From positions 148,282 through 212,281 of the forward strand of contig CAJNDS010002693.1 of the NCBI GenBank assembly GCA_905221605.1: a stretch of DNA of 64,000 nucleotides, in the 5' to 3' direction. The notes beneath the pieces were generated by a model. The model was not told the DNA's origin, ran no database searches, and was given only the letters and a program-made list of their open reading frames with translations. How positions within the stretch are numbered: position 1 is the first letter of the stretch; each line of letters starts with the position of its first letter. The DNA is from Symbiodinium natans. Its lineage: Eukaryota; Sar; Dinophyceae; Suessiales; Symbiodiniaceae. Shown in pieces: positions 1-10,493 of the stretch. The translations under genes and the position numbers were made by a program.

Positions 1-643
1 CGACGACATCTGTGCTTTCATGGACAAAATGGTCAAGCCGATAAAAGTGGATGAAGCCACCCCCGCGCAGCGAGACAACCGACTGTTCCGGCTCCATTTG
101 TCGGTGTTCATCCCTCACCGCCACATCGCCGACGAGACAGCGGAGGGAGACGAAATGCTCCATCGTGAGTGAATCCCCTATGAACAGCACACGTCGACCA
201 GACAAGGACTCCAACAAGGAACTCCGGGTGCTCAAGTTGCAATCTGCGTTCGCCGGCACCCAGAGCCAAGAGAGCAAACGCCTCATTCGCCAGTCTTGCG
301 CGCCAGTCGCCGATACATTGAAGCCTAAGGACTTCCATGCAGCATGGGGTCTTGCGCAGATGTGAAAATACTTCTTGACGCAGCCGTCATAGAACGGAGT
401 GATGTCCTCCAACTGGCCCGGCCTTTGTACCCAAGCGCCCGCTTGAAGACAACCGCGATCTCGGATTCTGCACAGGTTGGGTGACAGTTCCTCGTCATGG
501 GCGACGACGGAGGAAGTTGCGAGGCTACCACGCATCTCCGATCTCGGCAGCGCCGTATTATCTGCCACTGATAGATAGCACGCAGCGGCTATGGCCACCG
601 CGGCCGTCAGAATGCGTCTAACACACGTCGATGGCGAAACCAT
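1..643 (-). CDS. PC-esterase / SGNH-like acyl-esterase, N-terminal part (cut by window edge)
   Basis: An uninterrupted minus-strand frame runs from ATG at 643-641 to the left edge (214 codons, no stop). Residues about 8-27 form a hydrophobic signal peptide or anchor after two arginines. Further in, the motif RRVLFIGDSLTMEHFVSL matches the GDS block of the PMR5/TBL/CASD1-type PC-esterase family, in which the serine of GDS is the nucleophile. Cysteines upstream (GCV, FHICARP, ADCNL) resemble the cysteine-rich stretch before the GDS block in that family. The catalytic Asp-His pair would lie beyond the edge. By family analogy it is a Golgi/ER or secreted enzyme acting on acetyl groups of glycans; the substrate cannot be told. 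No intron is visible in this part. Confidence 0.62.
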   Translation of the reverse strand, partial: MVSPSTCVRRILTAAVAIAAACYLSVADNTALPRSEMRGSLATSSVVAHDEELSPNLCRIRDRGCLQAGAWVQRPGQLEDITPFYDGCVKKYFHICARPHAAWKSLGFNVSATGAQDWRMRRLLSWLWVPANADCNLSTRSSLLESLSGRRVLFIGDSLTMEHFVSLRCLVGDVAVRDEHRQMEPEQSVVSLRGGGFIHFYRLDHFVHESTDVV

Positions 644-1001
644 CGGAGACGCCTAGTGCAAGGGGAAACGAGGCCGTTCCCGCACTAGTTTACCTACTGG
701 TACGAAGTAGGGGGAATGAAGGAGTCAGGCACCTTGCATCCCCCTTTTGTATCCCCCCTTCTGTACCCTAAACCCCAAACCCTAAACCCTAAACCCTAAA
801 CCCTAAACCCTAAACCCTAAACCCTAAACCCTAAACCCAAGCCTCTACATATTCCCTTTAAGGGACTACATAGGGAAGATGGCCTTTGACTCAGAGCTGA
901 AATTTGTTTTGGCCGCGCGTGGAATAGTCTCAGGATGCAGAGCACCCGCCCAGGGTGGTTTGCAGCACGTTCAGGGCTTTCGAAAGGTTAGGGTTTCGGG
1001 T

Positions 1002-1040
<39 letters not shown>

Positions 1041-1111
1041 GGTTTAGGGTTTAGGGTTTAGGGTTTAGGGTTTAGGGTTTAGGGCTGCGGGGTCAGGGTA
1101 CCAACAGGCAC
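644..1111. repeat. Telomere-like arrays, opposite orientations
   Basis: About 766-838 is a CCCTAAA array and about 987-1083 is a TTGAGGG then TTTAGGG array. Between them lies about 150 bp of unique sequence without a convincing frame. This gives the CCCTAAA - unique - TTTAGGG order seen many times in the window. Confidence 0.9.
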
Positions 1112-1213
1112 CCGCAGTGAGAGCGCCCGCAAAGCAGAGTCTCGCGCCCACATCAGGTCTTCGCAGGCCGCCGCACTGCCCGGCCGCGCAGGAATAGGAT
1201 CGCCGGGGCTGGC
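1112..1213 (-). CDS. Isolated exon, unknown protein
   Basis: The acceptor TTCCAG|G and donor CGG|GTGCC bound a 34-codon open frame with normal composition (includes AACEDLMWARDSALRALSLR). It is GC-rich and lies between two TTTAGGG arrays. The parent gene is not recognised; it could share a gene with the exon at 1482-1577, on the same strand. Confidence 0.45.
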
Positions 1214-1225
1214 CTGGAAGTTTGG

Positions 1226-1362
1226 GGTTTAAGGTTTAGGTTTAGAGTTTTGGGGTTAGGGTTTAGGGTTTAGGGTTTAGGGTTTAAGGTTTAAGGTTTC
1301 GGGTTTAGGGTTTAGGGTTTAGGGTTTAGGGTTTAGGGTTTAGGGTTTAGGGTTTAGAGTTC
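1226..1362 (+). repeat. TTTAGGG array with variants
   Basis: Tandem TTTAGGG with TTTAAGG and TTTCGGG variants. A poly-G stretch follows at 1390-1425. Confidence 0.9.
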
Positions 1363-1481
1363 CAACACCCCTGGCAGGATCTAGAAAAAGGGGGGGGGGG
1401 GGGCTGGAGGGGGGGGGGAAGGGTAAGAAGTTTCAGGGCTTGACAAACAACTCCTATACCCAAAGCTTGGTCTTGGGGCAC

Positions 1482-1577
1482 CTTTAGCACGCACGCCCCT
1501 GCTGGGGAGCCCCACAACGTGAGGGCTGCCAGGGCATAGGCGTCCGAGGGCAGCAGCGCGGACAGCAACAGGTAAGC
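1482..1577 (-). CDS. Isolated exon, unknown protein
   Basis: Acceptor ACCCAG|G and donor AAAG|GTGCC frame exactly 32 codons in phase 0. The peptide is Leu/Ala-rich (AYLLLSALLPSDAYALAALT) and may be part of a membrane or packed helix. The acceptor lies at the edge of a telomere-like array (CCCTGAACCCAG). No family recognised. Confidence 0.5.
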
Positions 1578-1683
1578 CTGGGTTCAGGGTTTAGGGCTGA
1601 GGGCTTAGGGTGTAGGGCTTAGGGCTTAGGGCTTGTAAACCCTGAACCCTAAACCCTTAAGGTGCTTCAAGGCCCCCCCCCAG

Positions 1684-1783
1684 ATTCCGCCAGGTGCCCC
1701 CCAAAAAACCCTCCACGGAAGACCACGGGGCCATGAAAGCTGCAGCCATGGCGGGGAAGAAGATCCGGCCTGGCCAGCACTGA
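1684..1783 (+). CDS. Terminal exon, unknown basic protein
   Basis: After a C-rich tract and CAG acceptor, one base plus 32 codons end in TGA at 1781-1783. The peptide includes RQVPPKKPSTEDHGAMKAAA and a lysine-rich end. A CCCTAAA array starts right after the stop. It is opposite in strand to the exons at 1112-1577, so it belongs to another gene or is an isolated fragment. Confidence 0.5.
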
Positions 1784-2816
1784 ACCCTAGACCCTAAACC
1801 CTAAACCCCAAACCCTAAACCCTGAACCCTGAACCCTCAACCATCGCTCAATTTTTGCTTCGCGCTTGAAGGGTTTGGGGGCTAGGGTTTAGGATCCTAT
1901 GGAAATCACAAATGTCCGAAGATGAATTTACTTATCGATGTCTTTCTTCAATTCATGATTAGATAGGTACATAGTATCCAATAGAAAATCATCTATGGTT
2001 TATGATTTATGGTCGTCGTCTTTCTTGACAGAAGCAGGTAGAATGAAAGATGATCTTGAAGCATTGCAGGGCAGGGGGGGTAAGTAACCCCATTCCCTAA
2101 TATCCCCAGTACTCTGAGACCTTAGGCCCTCAACCATAAAGACCCTAAACCCTAAACCCTAAACCCTAAACCCTAAACCCTAAACCCTAAACCCTAAACC
2201 CTAACCCAAAACCCTAAGCCGCACAACAAGGCTTTCAGGGCTTCAGGGATTGCTGGTAGGTCCCCCCATAGGCTGTGGGGTTTAGGGTTTAGGGTTTAGG
2301 GTTTAGGGTTTAGGGTCCGCCGACCCTGGCGGCGTGTTGGATGGGTTTGAGGAGGTGAATTTCCCTCCTTACCCCCCCAAAACGCGGGGGGGGGGGGGGG
2401 TAGGGGGGGTCGGTGCACAATTTTTTCGTGGAGGACGCGCCACCCGCACAGCGTAAACAGGCGGTTCAGCACAGGGGGGTAGGGGCGCCCTCACCCACCC
2501 CCCACCCCCACCCTGCTACCCCCTACCCCCCCCCCCAAACGTTTCACAGAACTCTGCCGAGCAGGCTGGGATGATCTTCGAACCATGCGAGCGGGTTTAG
2601 ACCTCTCAACTATGCTCCAGCGGGGTCGGCGGCTTGAGCCGGAGGCTCTTAAATTTAGGGTTTAGGGTTTAGGGTTTAGGGTTTAGGGTTTAGGGTTTAG
2701 GGTTTAGGGTTTAGGGTTTAGGGTTTAGGGTTTAGGGTTTAGGGCCTAGGGTTTAAGGCCTAGGGTTTAGGGTTTAGGGTTCAGGGCTTAGGGCTTAGGG
2801 CTTAGGGTTTAGGATC
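1784..2816. repeat. Telomere-like arrays with non-coding spacers
   Basis: CCCTAAA at 1784-1843 and 2142-2217; TTTAGGG at 2278-2313 and 2655-2817. The spacers at 1893-2140 (AT-rich) and 2314-2654 (poly-G/poly-C stretches near 2385-2410 and 2495-2535) show no supported gene. Confidence 0.85.
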
Positions 2817-2905
2817 TCAAGTGGCAGAACAAGCCCTTAACGAGCCAGCGCCGCAGTACTTCGTCCCGAGGCAGGTCTCGAGCTGCTTGCGCAGCGCCTC
2901 CTCCC
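2817..2905 (-). CDS. Terminal exon, unknown protein
   Basis: Acceptor GTCCAG|GG is followed by a charged, helix-like peptide (EEALRKQLETCLGTKYCGAG) and a TGA at 2819-2817. It lies between two TTTAGGG arrays. No family recognised. Confidence 0.45.
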
Positions 2906-2926
2906 CTGGACGACAGGCTTGGTTTT

Positions 2927-3092
2927 AGGTTTAGGGTTTAGGGCTTAGGGTTTAGGGCTCAGGGCTTAGGGTTTAGGGTTTAGGGTTTAGGGTTTAGGGT
3001 TTAGGGTTTAGGGTTTAGGGTTTAGGGTTTAGGGTTTAGGGTTTAGGGTTGAGGGTTGAGGGTTGAGGGTTTAGGGTTTACCCTAAACCCTA
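2927..3092. repeat. TTTAGGG array ending in a head-to-head junction
   Basis: A long TTTAGGG/TTGAGGG array meets CCCTAAACCCTAA head-to-head at about 3078/3079 (GGGTTTA|CCCTAAA) with no spacer. This is the motif expected from end-to-end joining of two telomere-like tracts. Confidence 0.9.
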
Positions 3093-3132
3093 ATTACATT
3101 GAGGTTAGGGTTTAGTTCTTCCCCCTTTCCAG

Positions 3133-3240
3133 GGTCCATCCTTAGTGAGGGCTTTCATTCGTACATGAGCGATGATGATCATGGCTGCCGATACTCCGGC
3201 AAGTGCGACTGTAAGGAGGAAGATCCTAAGCTTTGGGAGG
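3133..3240 (+). CDS. Exon, Cys/His-containing unknown protein
   Basis: A polypyrimidine tract and TTCCAG|GG acceptor precede a frame including FHSYMSDDDHGCRYSGKCDC followed by KEEDPKLWEEPEF. The clustered Cys/His could bind metal, but no family is recognised. The 3' boundary is uncertain; the frame runs on into degenerate TTTAGGG-like DNA. Confidence 0.45.
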
Positions 3241-4380
3241 AACCTGAATTCCGAAACACTAGGGCTTGGGGCTTTTGGTTTAGGGTTCAGGCGTTTCGGG
3301 TTCTGGGGTTTAGGGCTTAGGGTTCAGGGGTCAGGGTTTAGGGCTCAGGTTGAGGGTCCTGTTCAGCCCAACTTAGATGCTAGGAGAGCAAGTGGTTATC
3401 GATCCTCAGCTCTACAAAGCGAGGCCCCCGCCCCCAGGAAAAAGAAAAAAACACCACCGAAGACCCCAAACAGTCAAAGGCACGTCAAAGAAACGGTGGA
3501 GACAACGGGAGACAAAGGGACACGAAGGGAGACAAAGGGAGGCGAGGAGCACAGCAACCCGGCCCACATGAAGTGGGGACAAAAGGAGACAAAGGGAGAC
3601 AAGGGGACAATGGGAGACAAAGGAGACAAGGAGCCCAGGAACCTGGCAACAGTCCTCAGAATGTCGGCAATTCTTAAATGCATTTAGAACCCCAACAGTA
3701 GACTGGTTGGGGCCTTAGGGCCTTAGGGCCTTCGGGCCTTAGAACCTTGGGCAGGGCCTTGGGGGGGGGCCTTAGGGGTGGCAGGGGCCTTAGGGCCTTG
3801 GGCCTAGGTCAGGCGAGGGAGAATCTTTAAAACGAACTTCACATGGAGATGAGGGGTTTTGGTCTGAGGTTTTATGTGGTTTCCACAGTTTCCAGCATTT
3901 ACAGGTTGCTAGGCGTTATCGGGTTCCTGGGGCCTCTAGACTTTATAGGGTCTTTGGGCGAGAAGTCCCTTCCCCTTCTGGCCTAAGCCATCTGCATGCG
4001 CTTGCCCCTGGCGCGGAGCAGTTATGACCGACGTCTCATTCAACCTGGAGCCCTGAATCCAGAGGTGCGTGTAAGAAAAACCACACTTGCGGTTGAGGGT
4101 TTAGGGTTCAGGGTTTAGGGTTTAGGGTTTAGGGTTTAGGGTTCGGGGTTTAGGGTTTAGGGTTTAGGGTTGTTGGCACACGAAACCTTGTTCAACCAAC
4201 AAGACTTTGGGGTTTTGGGGCTTTGGGGAATGTGGATGTTGGGGTTGGGGGCTTTGCGGTTTCATGGCTTGCCTCGACCCCAAACGACCTTGAGCGTCGG
4301 CTTTGGGGCAAAAATCACAAGCATGGCAACTATGGCCACCTGTGGTTTTTTTATGACGGGTAAAATTTGCTCCCCCCGCC
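3241..4380. repeat. Degenerate telomere-like DNA and a GGGAGACAAA minisatellite
   Basis: 3265-3355 and 4085-4170 are TTTAGGG-type. About 3490-3640 repeats units close to GGGAGACAAA. About 3700-3800 repeats GGGCCTTA. No supported gene. Confidence 0.8.
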
Positions 4381-4385
4381 CCCGG

Positions 4386-4428
<43 letters not shown>

Positions 4429-4445
4429 CCCCGGGTCCCCGCCTC
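4381..4445 (+). repeat. Poly-C tract
   Basis: An almost pure C run of roughly 40 bases. Length is likely unreliable in the assembly. Proline/glycine reading frames here are artefacts. Confidence 0.9.
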
Positions 4446-5035
4446 CCGGCCCCCCCCTCCCCCCTTAAATCAGCAAAAAAACTCAGCTCAATTTTTCTCA
4501 GTTTTTTTTCCAATGGGAAATAAGACCTCCACCAACCACAAACCTTCTTTCTCCTACACTTCAAAACAACTAAATCTCCTCTTGGACCCGCTCTATCCCT
4601 TCTTGGGCAACAGATTTAACCAACCTAATCGCAAAATTCGTCGCCCCAAACGGAGAGTTTGATGAGAGCATTGTCAGCAAATTATTCTTGTTTTTTTCTT
4701 GTTTTTAATAAAACTTTTCACGACAGAAAGTGATTTCAGAACGAACTAGTCTTTCGCCTTTTACTAAAGGTTACCGTGGATCGCTTTCAAAGTGAAATGC
4801 TGATTTTCAATACTAAAAAAAGAATTTATGAACAACAGGCGATTTTATTCATTAGAATTGCCCTTCCAAAAAAACTGAACTAAATTTTTAATATCAATTT
4901 TACAATGCTGGTGAGCAGCAAAAACAAGTTTTATTTGATTTAATATTTAATTGATCAAAAAATCCAGTATCATTTTCTCCTTTCCAACTAAGCGATTTGT
5001 AAAGGGCAAAATAACCCTCCCACTTCTGGCGACAG
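4446..5035. other. AT-rich island without recognised gene
   Basis: An abrupt shift to AT-rich sequence lacking telomere-like repeats. Frames are short and I recognise no rRNA or organelle gene. It may be a degraded organelle or foreign fragment. Confidence 0.4.
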
Positions 5036-5638
<603 letters not shown>

Positions 5639-5689
5639 GACAGCCGCTGCCGGCACTCCTCGCTGGAGAGCCGCCGCAACTCCTCCCCC
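5639..5689 (+). CDS. Small isolated exon, Ser/Arg-rich
   Basis: Acceptor CTCGCAG|G and donor CCC|GTGCGG bound 17 phase-0 codons (DSRCRHSSLESRRNSSP). Left flank is a CCCTCAA array, right flank is degenerate TTTAGGG-type repeat. Parent gene unknown. Confidence 0.4.
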
Positions 5690-6380
5690 GTGCGGATGGA
5701 AACTTAGGGTTTTTGGTGTTTTGGGGTTTTGGGGTTTTTTGGGTTTTGGGATTTTTGGGTTTTGGGATTTTGGGGTTTTGGGGTTTCGGGGTTTTGGGGT
5801 TTTGGTGTCTTGGGGTTTAGGGCTTAGGGTGGTTCAGGGTTTCGGGCTTGAGGGTTTACGGTACAAGGCTTGTCGAGTTCAGGGTCTAGGGCTTGAGGGT
5901 TTCTGGGGTTTACAGGTTTAGGGGGGGTTTTAGTGTTTGGACTTTGGGGTTCAGGGTTTGGACTTAGAGGGTCTAGGGTCTAGAGTTTAGGGTTTTAGGT
6001 TTAGGGTTTGGGGTTTAGTTAGGGTTTAGAGTTTCAGAACTTCAGGGTTTTGGGCTTCAAGGCTTCAGTGGTTCAGGGCTTCAGGCTTCAAAGTTTCAGA
6101 GCCCGGGGCTTCAAGGTTCAGGGTTGACGCTGTAAGGGCTCAGGGCTCAAGGAATTGAACTGAACTTATGACCTGCCAATACAGACATATTAGCGCGCAG
6201 GCTTGGGGGGAAAGATGTATGGGCCCTTACTTTGTATAGGGTGTAAATGGGGTATAGAAGGGATGTCCTTTTAAGGGCCCAGGCTAAGGGACCAGGGCTT
6301 TGGTCGAGGGTCTGGGGTTTAGGGTGTCGGGGCTTCGGTTGAAGGGTTTGCAGGAAGGGTAGATGGGGTCCATTCTCTAG
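5690..6380. repeat. Degenerate GGGTTT-type repeats
   Basis: TTTTGGGG and TTTAGGG variants to about 6060, then mixed sequence. No supported gene. Confidence 0.75.
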
Positions 6381-6700
6381 GCCCTTGGCTAAATCCTTGG
6401 AAAGTTAGACCGTCTCATCCTGGTGTTCGCTCATGCTCACGCTCTCTTCGTTATAAAACTGGCCTGTTCTGGCTGACAAATCTGCCCTTGAGACCCTAAC
6501 TCTCATAGCTTTGTCTACACCGTTGGAATCGCATGCCAGGTTCACCGTGCAAAAAAGCCTCACAAGTTCATTTTTGTTCGGCTTTTGCCTGTATAGTAAT
6601 AGCTTAGATTTACAGGGCCTCGGCTTTTGCCTGTATAGCAATAGCTTAGATTTATAGGGTCTGTTCCCTTGCCTGGCCGTCAGTTTAGTTTGCTTGAGTG
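6381..6700 (-). CDS. Possible terminal exon with in-frame 42-bp duplication (weak)
   Basis: A minus-strand frame ending at 6405 contains a basic peptide segment (CKSKLLLYRQKP) encoded twice by two 42-bp tandem copies at 6579-6620 and 6621-6662. Because 42 is a multiple of three, the duplication keeps frame. No family or clear acceptor is visible. Confidence 0.25.
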
Positions 6701-7789
6701 CCGACCTTAGGCCCAGAACGGCTTTCAACTTGGAGACTTTGCAACTTTTCGAGGGCTCCAAACAGTCGTTTCCTAAAGCCCAAGACCTAAATCCCCAAAC
6801 CATAGGCGCAGAAACTAAAGCCCGAAACTCCTCAAACCCTTCGACCCCCAAAACCCTGGAACACATCAATGACCTAAAGCCCCAACACCCAAAACCCAAT
6901 ACGCTGAACCCTTAAACCGTCACCCTAGAACACCCTTAAACCCAAACCCCAAGCCCTAAAAACCTAAACCCCTAAACTCAAAACACTAAGACCCGAACAT
7001 GCCGAAAGCCACTGGAGACCCTAAACCCTAAACCCTGAACCCTAAACCCGAAACCCTAAACCCTAAACCCTACACCCCAAACCCTAAACCCTAAACCCTA
7101 ACTTCCTGCGGCATGAGCTGGAAGGCTCCAGGCAGCCTCCAGGCTCGGACTTTTGAGGTTTTAGGCCTTTTTTGTCGTGATTTAGGGGTGTCATTCGGGT
7201 TGCACAGGGTTTCTTAGGGTTTCTTTAGGGTTTCTTTAGGGTTTCTTTAGGGTTTCTTTAGGGTTTCTTCTTAGGGTTTCTTAGGGTTTCTTAGGGTTTC
7301 TTGGGGTTTCTTAGGGTTTCTTAGGGTTTCTTTAGGGTTTCTCAGGGTTTCTCAGGGGGCTCTGGGTCTAGGGGGGCTTTAGCAGGGCGTTGGAGGACTT
7401 GAGGGTTTCGGGTTCTTGGGTATGGGGTTTAGGGTTTAGGGTTTAGGGTTTAGGGTTTAGGGTTTAGGGTTTAGGGCTTAGGGCTTAGGGCTTAGGGCTT
7501 GGGGCTTGGGGGGCTTGGAGCTTGGGGGCTTGGGGCTTGGGGCTTGGAGCTTGGGGCTTGGGATTCAGGGGTGGCATAGGGTTGCTTAAGGTTCCGGGCC
7601 TCCCCCTAAATGCTGCTGAGAGGAGGACCTCAGAGTGCCCCGTAAGAGCCCACAACCAGGGCCAGCTTACCTAAGAGTCCGAGAACGAGTCCTCTTGCAG
7701 TCTCAGACCTCCAAAAAAACTTTTGGGTCCCTCAAGGTCATCCTAAACCCTAAACCCTAAACCCTAAACCCTAAAACCCTAAACCGCAG
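6701..7789. repeat. C-type then G-type telomere-like arrays
   Basis: CCCTAAA variants at about 6810-6970 and 7018-7102; TTTCTTAGGG decamers at 7201-7345; TTTAGGG/CTTAGGG at 7430-7510; CCCTAAA at 7741-7786. The GC-rich spacer at 7103-7160 may hold a short plus-strand exon, and 7565-7740 is unassigned. Confidence 0.8.
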
Positions 7790-7883
7790 AAAGAGCCCAA
7801 AAAAGCTCTTCCCCGTTTATGGCCTCGCCAAAAAGGAGCCCATGGCAGATCGCGGCCAAAGCAAGATGACAGCTGTTGTTCAG
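7790..7883 (+). CDS. Exon of a lysine-rich unknown protein
   Basis: Acceptor CCGCAG|A and donor GTTCAG|GTTCAC bound one base plus 31 codons including KLFPVYGLAKKEPMADRGQS. The donor falls inside the left end of a foldback element (7872-8000), so the intron begins with that element. It may share a gene with the terminal exon at 8790-8881. Confidence 0.5.
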
Positions 7884-8000
7884 GTTCACGGGTAGTTCTA
7901 AGTATGGGTTATAAGTATGGGTGATAAGTACGGCAAGTCTACTGATGACCCTACTGAGGGTATGTATAATCCTACTTAGAACCCATGAAGCTCCAAGTAC
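7872..8000. mobile_element. MITE-like foldback element, diverged copy
   Basis: The left end (TTCACGGGTAGTTCTAAGTA) and the reverse complement of the right end (CTTCATGGGTTCTAAGTA) match with small gaps. The interior contains GGTTATAAGTA, as in the copies at 50382-50561 and 53979-54065. Confidence 0.5.
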
Positions 8001-8789
8001 TGATGTTGCTTCCTGTAAGGGTTAAGGGTTAAGGGTCGCCGAGGTTGGGCACTGGGGGCTCAGTTTTGGGCTAACAGCTTTAGAGGGCTTGAATTCGGGC
8101 ATTGCGGCATTGGGGGCTGAAGTTTCGGTTTGGGCCTGTAGGCCTTGGATTCGGGGGAATTCCGGGGTGTGGGGTTGGCAGTCCAGAATTTGGGGCTGAG
8201 GAGATGGCTCTTGGCGCCGCTGCTTCCATGAACAGAGCCAGCGCTGTGGGCGAAAAGTTGAGTATACTAGCAGTCCTCAATAGGCATGATAATGCCCCGT
8301 ATTAAGGACTGTTAGTATAAGGCTAAAGGCTTAAGGGTTCCTAGGAGGGACCTGCACAGCCCCATCATAGGTCCCTCCTTCTGTGCCCTAACAGGCAACT
8401 TCAACGGAGGACCAGGCAGGAGGAGTCTCGGCATGAAGGGGGGGGGGGGGCGGGGGGAGCCTAGGAAAAACAGGGGCATCCTGATTTGTGTGTTCAGGGT
8501 TTAGGGTTTCGGCATTACCTCAAAAAACAGTTGTAGAACTCTTATCATCAAGCTCCAGCCAAAAAAGGAATTTCTGTGGCTGTGCGTATAGATACAGCCA
8601 ACGCAAGGAACTAACATAGTTCAACTCTGAATGTAGCTAGTATCCTAATTCGGTGAACCGGCAGGATCCCATTACATCTTACAATCCAGGCAGCAGGAGG
8701 CGTCCAAGCAGGTTTGTGAGGGATCCTGCTTCGTGTTGAATCTAAACGGAGATTTTGCCTAAACCCTAAACCCTAAACCCTGGTCACAG
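8001..8789. other. Mostly non-coding; possible small exon near 8196-8256
   Basis: A short plus-strand frame (AEEMALGAAASMNRASAVGEK) looks coding but has no firm splice sites. The rest holds the foldback at 8263-8319, a poly-G tract near 8440, a short TTTAGGG patch near 8497 and CCCTAAA at 8760-8782. Confidence 0.4.
8263..8319. repeat. Near-perfect 57-base foldback
   Basis: Arms 8263-8282 and 8300-8319 pair at 18 of 20 positions. The loop contains a second perfect stem (GGCAT GATA ATGCC). It could be a foldback transposon relic or a structured RNA; no coding role is seen. Confidence 0.75.
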
Positions 8790-8881
8790 AAACGTCTGAG
8801 GCACGAGCATACGCCAGGTGGAAAATGGAAGCCATGGGCCGCCCGGTAGATCGGACTCTGCGGCTGCAGGCCGAGCCGTAG
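8790..8881 (+). CDS. Terminal exon, unknown protein
   Basis: Acceptor GTCACAG|A, then two bases and 29 codons (includes SEARAYARWKMEAMGRPVDR) to TAG at 8879-8881. A CCCTAAA patch lies just upstream in the intron. A sequence like the left end of the foldback family (ACTTGGAGGCTCACGGGG) begins about 15 bp after the stop. Confidence 0.5.
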
Positions 8882-9684
8882 ACGTTTTAGTCTTACTTGG
8901 AGGCTCACGGGGAGCTATAGGTAGGGTTAGAAGTATGGTAAGTATGCATAAAGCCCTGCTTAGGGTAGCTTCACCACAGACAGCGATCGTTCCTCGACAT
9001 GCATTCTTGGGGTGTGGCTGGCCAAAGCCCCCAACCTCCTCAAATCCCGGCAAGAATAGCCAGCATAAGAACATGGTTTCCAATTTTAGGTAACTTCTGA
9101 GATGGAAACCCAACCAAGTGATGCTCCGGTGGCCAGATGGCTTGAAGCAAGCAGGATGGCTGTGGTGACAGGAGCTCGGTGAGGGCTCAGCAGGGGGTTT
9201 AGGTGTTAGGGCCTTCGGGGTTAGGATTGAACCCTGCAACCCAGATCCTATACCCGCCCTAAACGTGCCACGAACAATCTCGATTTGTTCTGTATCACTC
9301 ACACAACAAGCTGGTACCCCATTTCCATGGGCATCATGAAGAGAACCAGCATTCTGGAATACCATTGGAGAAACACTTGGACTATGAAATCTGTGGTACA
9401 TGAAGCTGAGTGATGATTTTCTCTTGGTCTAAGAATAAACTGACTGACGGTGGAGAAGGTGCGCAGGAGCAATGCAAGCAGTACTCAATAACACGTGCAG
9501 CTGATAGGGCATAGAGCCGACGACCGATCTATTCGGGAAATGAAACACGAGCGACAGTGTCAACAGGCCATAACGATATGGGGGTTTCCACCTTATTGGG
9601 GTCTAATGTTATGAGGGAATCCTTCTGTTAGGGGGTCAATTTTTGTGGGGGTCCCCTGTTTGTTAAAACCCTGATGTGGACTCT
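8882..9684. other. No supported gene
   Basis: Unique sequence. A long minus-strand frame (8784-9401) includes translated telomere-like repeat and lacks family features, so I do not call it. Confidence 0.4.
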
Positions 9685-9945
9685 GGCCTCCCCTACAGGC
9701 AAGCACCCATGGCGTGTCCGGCTGCAACCTGAGACACGCAGGCGAGTCACCGCCAGCAGGCGCGTTTGCGCTTCGCCCTGCTGTCATACACCTTGTGCCA
9801 CAGGTGCGTTGGCCCCAACGGTGGCTGTATAGCAGCTGCAAAAGCTCGCTCGTGCCGCTCATGCTTGCACGCCCCACACCCGGCCGGCGGTGTGAAGGAA
9901 TGCCACCTTGGATTGTGCTGGCACGGTGCCTCATTCTGGGTAAGG
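9685..9945. repeat. About 260-bp dispersed repeat, copy 1
   Basis: Closely similar to 10236-10493. Shared blocks include GGCCTCCCCTACA at the start, CACCGCCAGCAGGCGC, TGCGTTGGCCCCAACGGTG and GGGTAAGG at the end. The unit starts with an acceptor-like pyrimidine tract and ends with a donor-like GGTAAG, so it could be a duplicated exon. A partial third tail lies at 9951-10006. Confidence 0.75.
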
Positions 9946-10235
9946 CATACAAACCCATGCCACTTTGGACTGTGCTGGGCACGGTGGGCTTCCTTCTGGG
10001 TAGGGCCGACTCTCGCCTAACGGATTCTTTCGCGCAGCAACAGTCAAACGTCAACATCTACGCACACCGGCACCCAATCCGCTGGAAAAAAACACCACCT
10101 GTACCTGCTGCCAAGGTGTACAGCAACCATGCACGCGTTTCCCAATAACACTGGATGAAGATACGACATTGAACATGGAAATCAAGCTTCTCGGGCAATG
10201 GACGAACGGCGTCACAAAACCATGACACGGACGGC

Positions 10236-10493
10236 GGCCTCCCCTACAAGCAACCATGCAACCCACACTGTGCCATGCTGGGACACACGGGTGAATCACC
10301 GCCAGCAGGCGCATTGGCGCACCGCCCTGCTGTCATGCACCTCGTGCCCCAGGTGCGTTGGCCCCAACGGTGACTGGCGGCTGCACTCCGGCAGCTCGTG
10401 CCTGTCATGCTTGCAGCCCCACGCCTGGCCAGCGGCGTGTCAGAGGAAGGCCACATTCTCTGTGCCGGCACGGTGGCTTCCATGTGGGTAAGG
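10236..10493. repeat. About 260-bp dispersed repeat, copy 2
   Basis: Second copy of the 9685-9945 unit, same orientation, 551 bp downstream start to start. A minus-strand frame (HRWGQRT.GTRCMTAGR) stays similar in both copies. Confidence 0.75.

Noticed and set aside
766-838. Possible true chromosome end
   Set aside because: Arrays are short, internal, in both orientations and continue for 64 kb; these are interstitial repeats.
8784-9401. 205-residue minus-strand frame
   Set aside because: Includes translated telomere-like repeat (LTPKALTPKP), no domain, and it is antisense to the better supported exon at 8790-8881.
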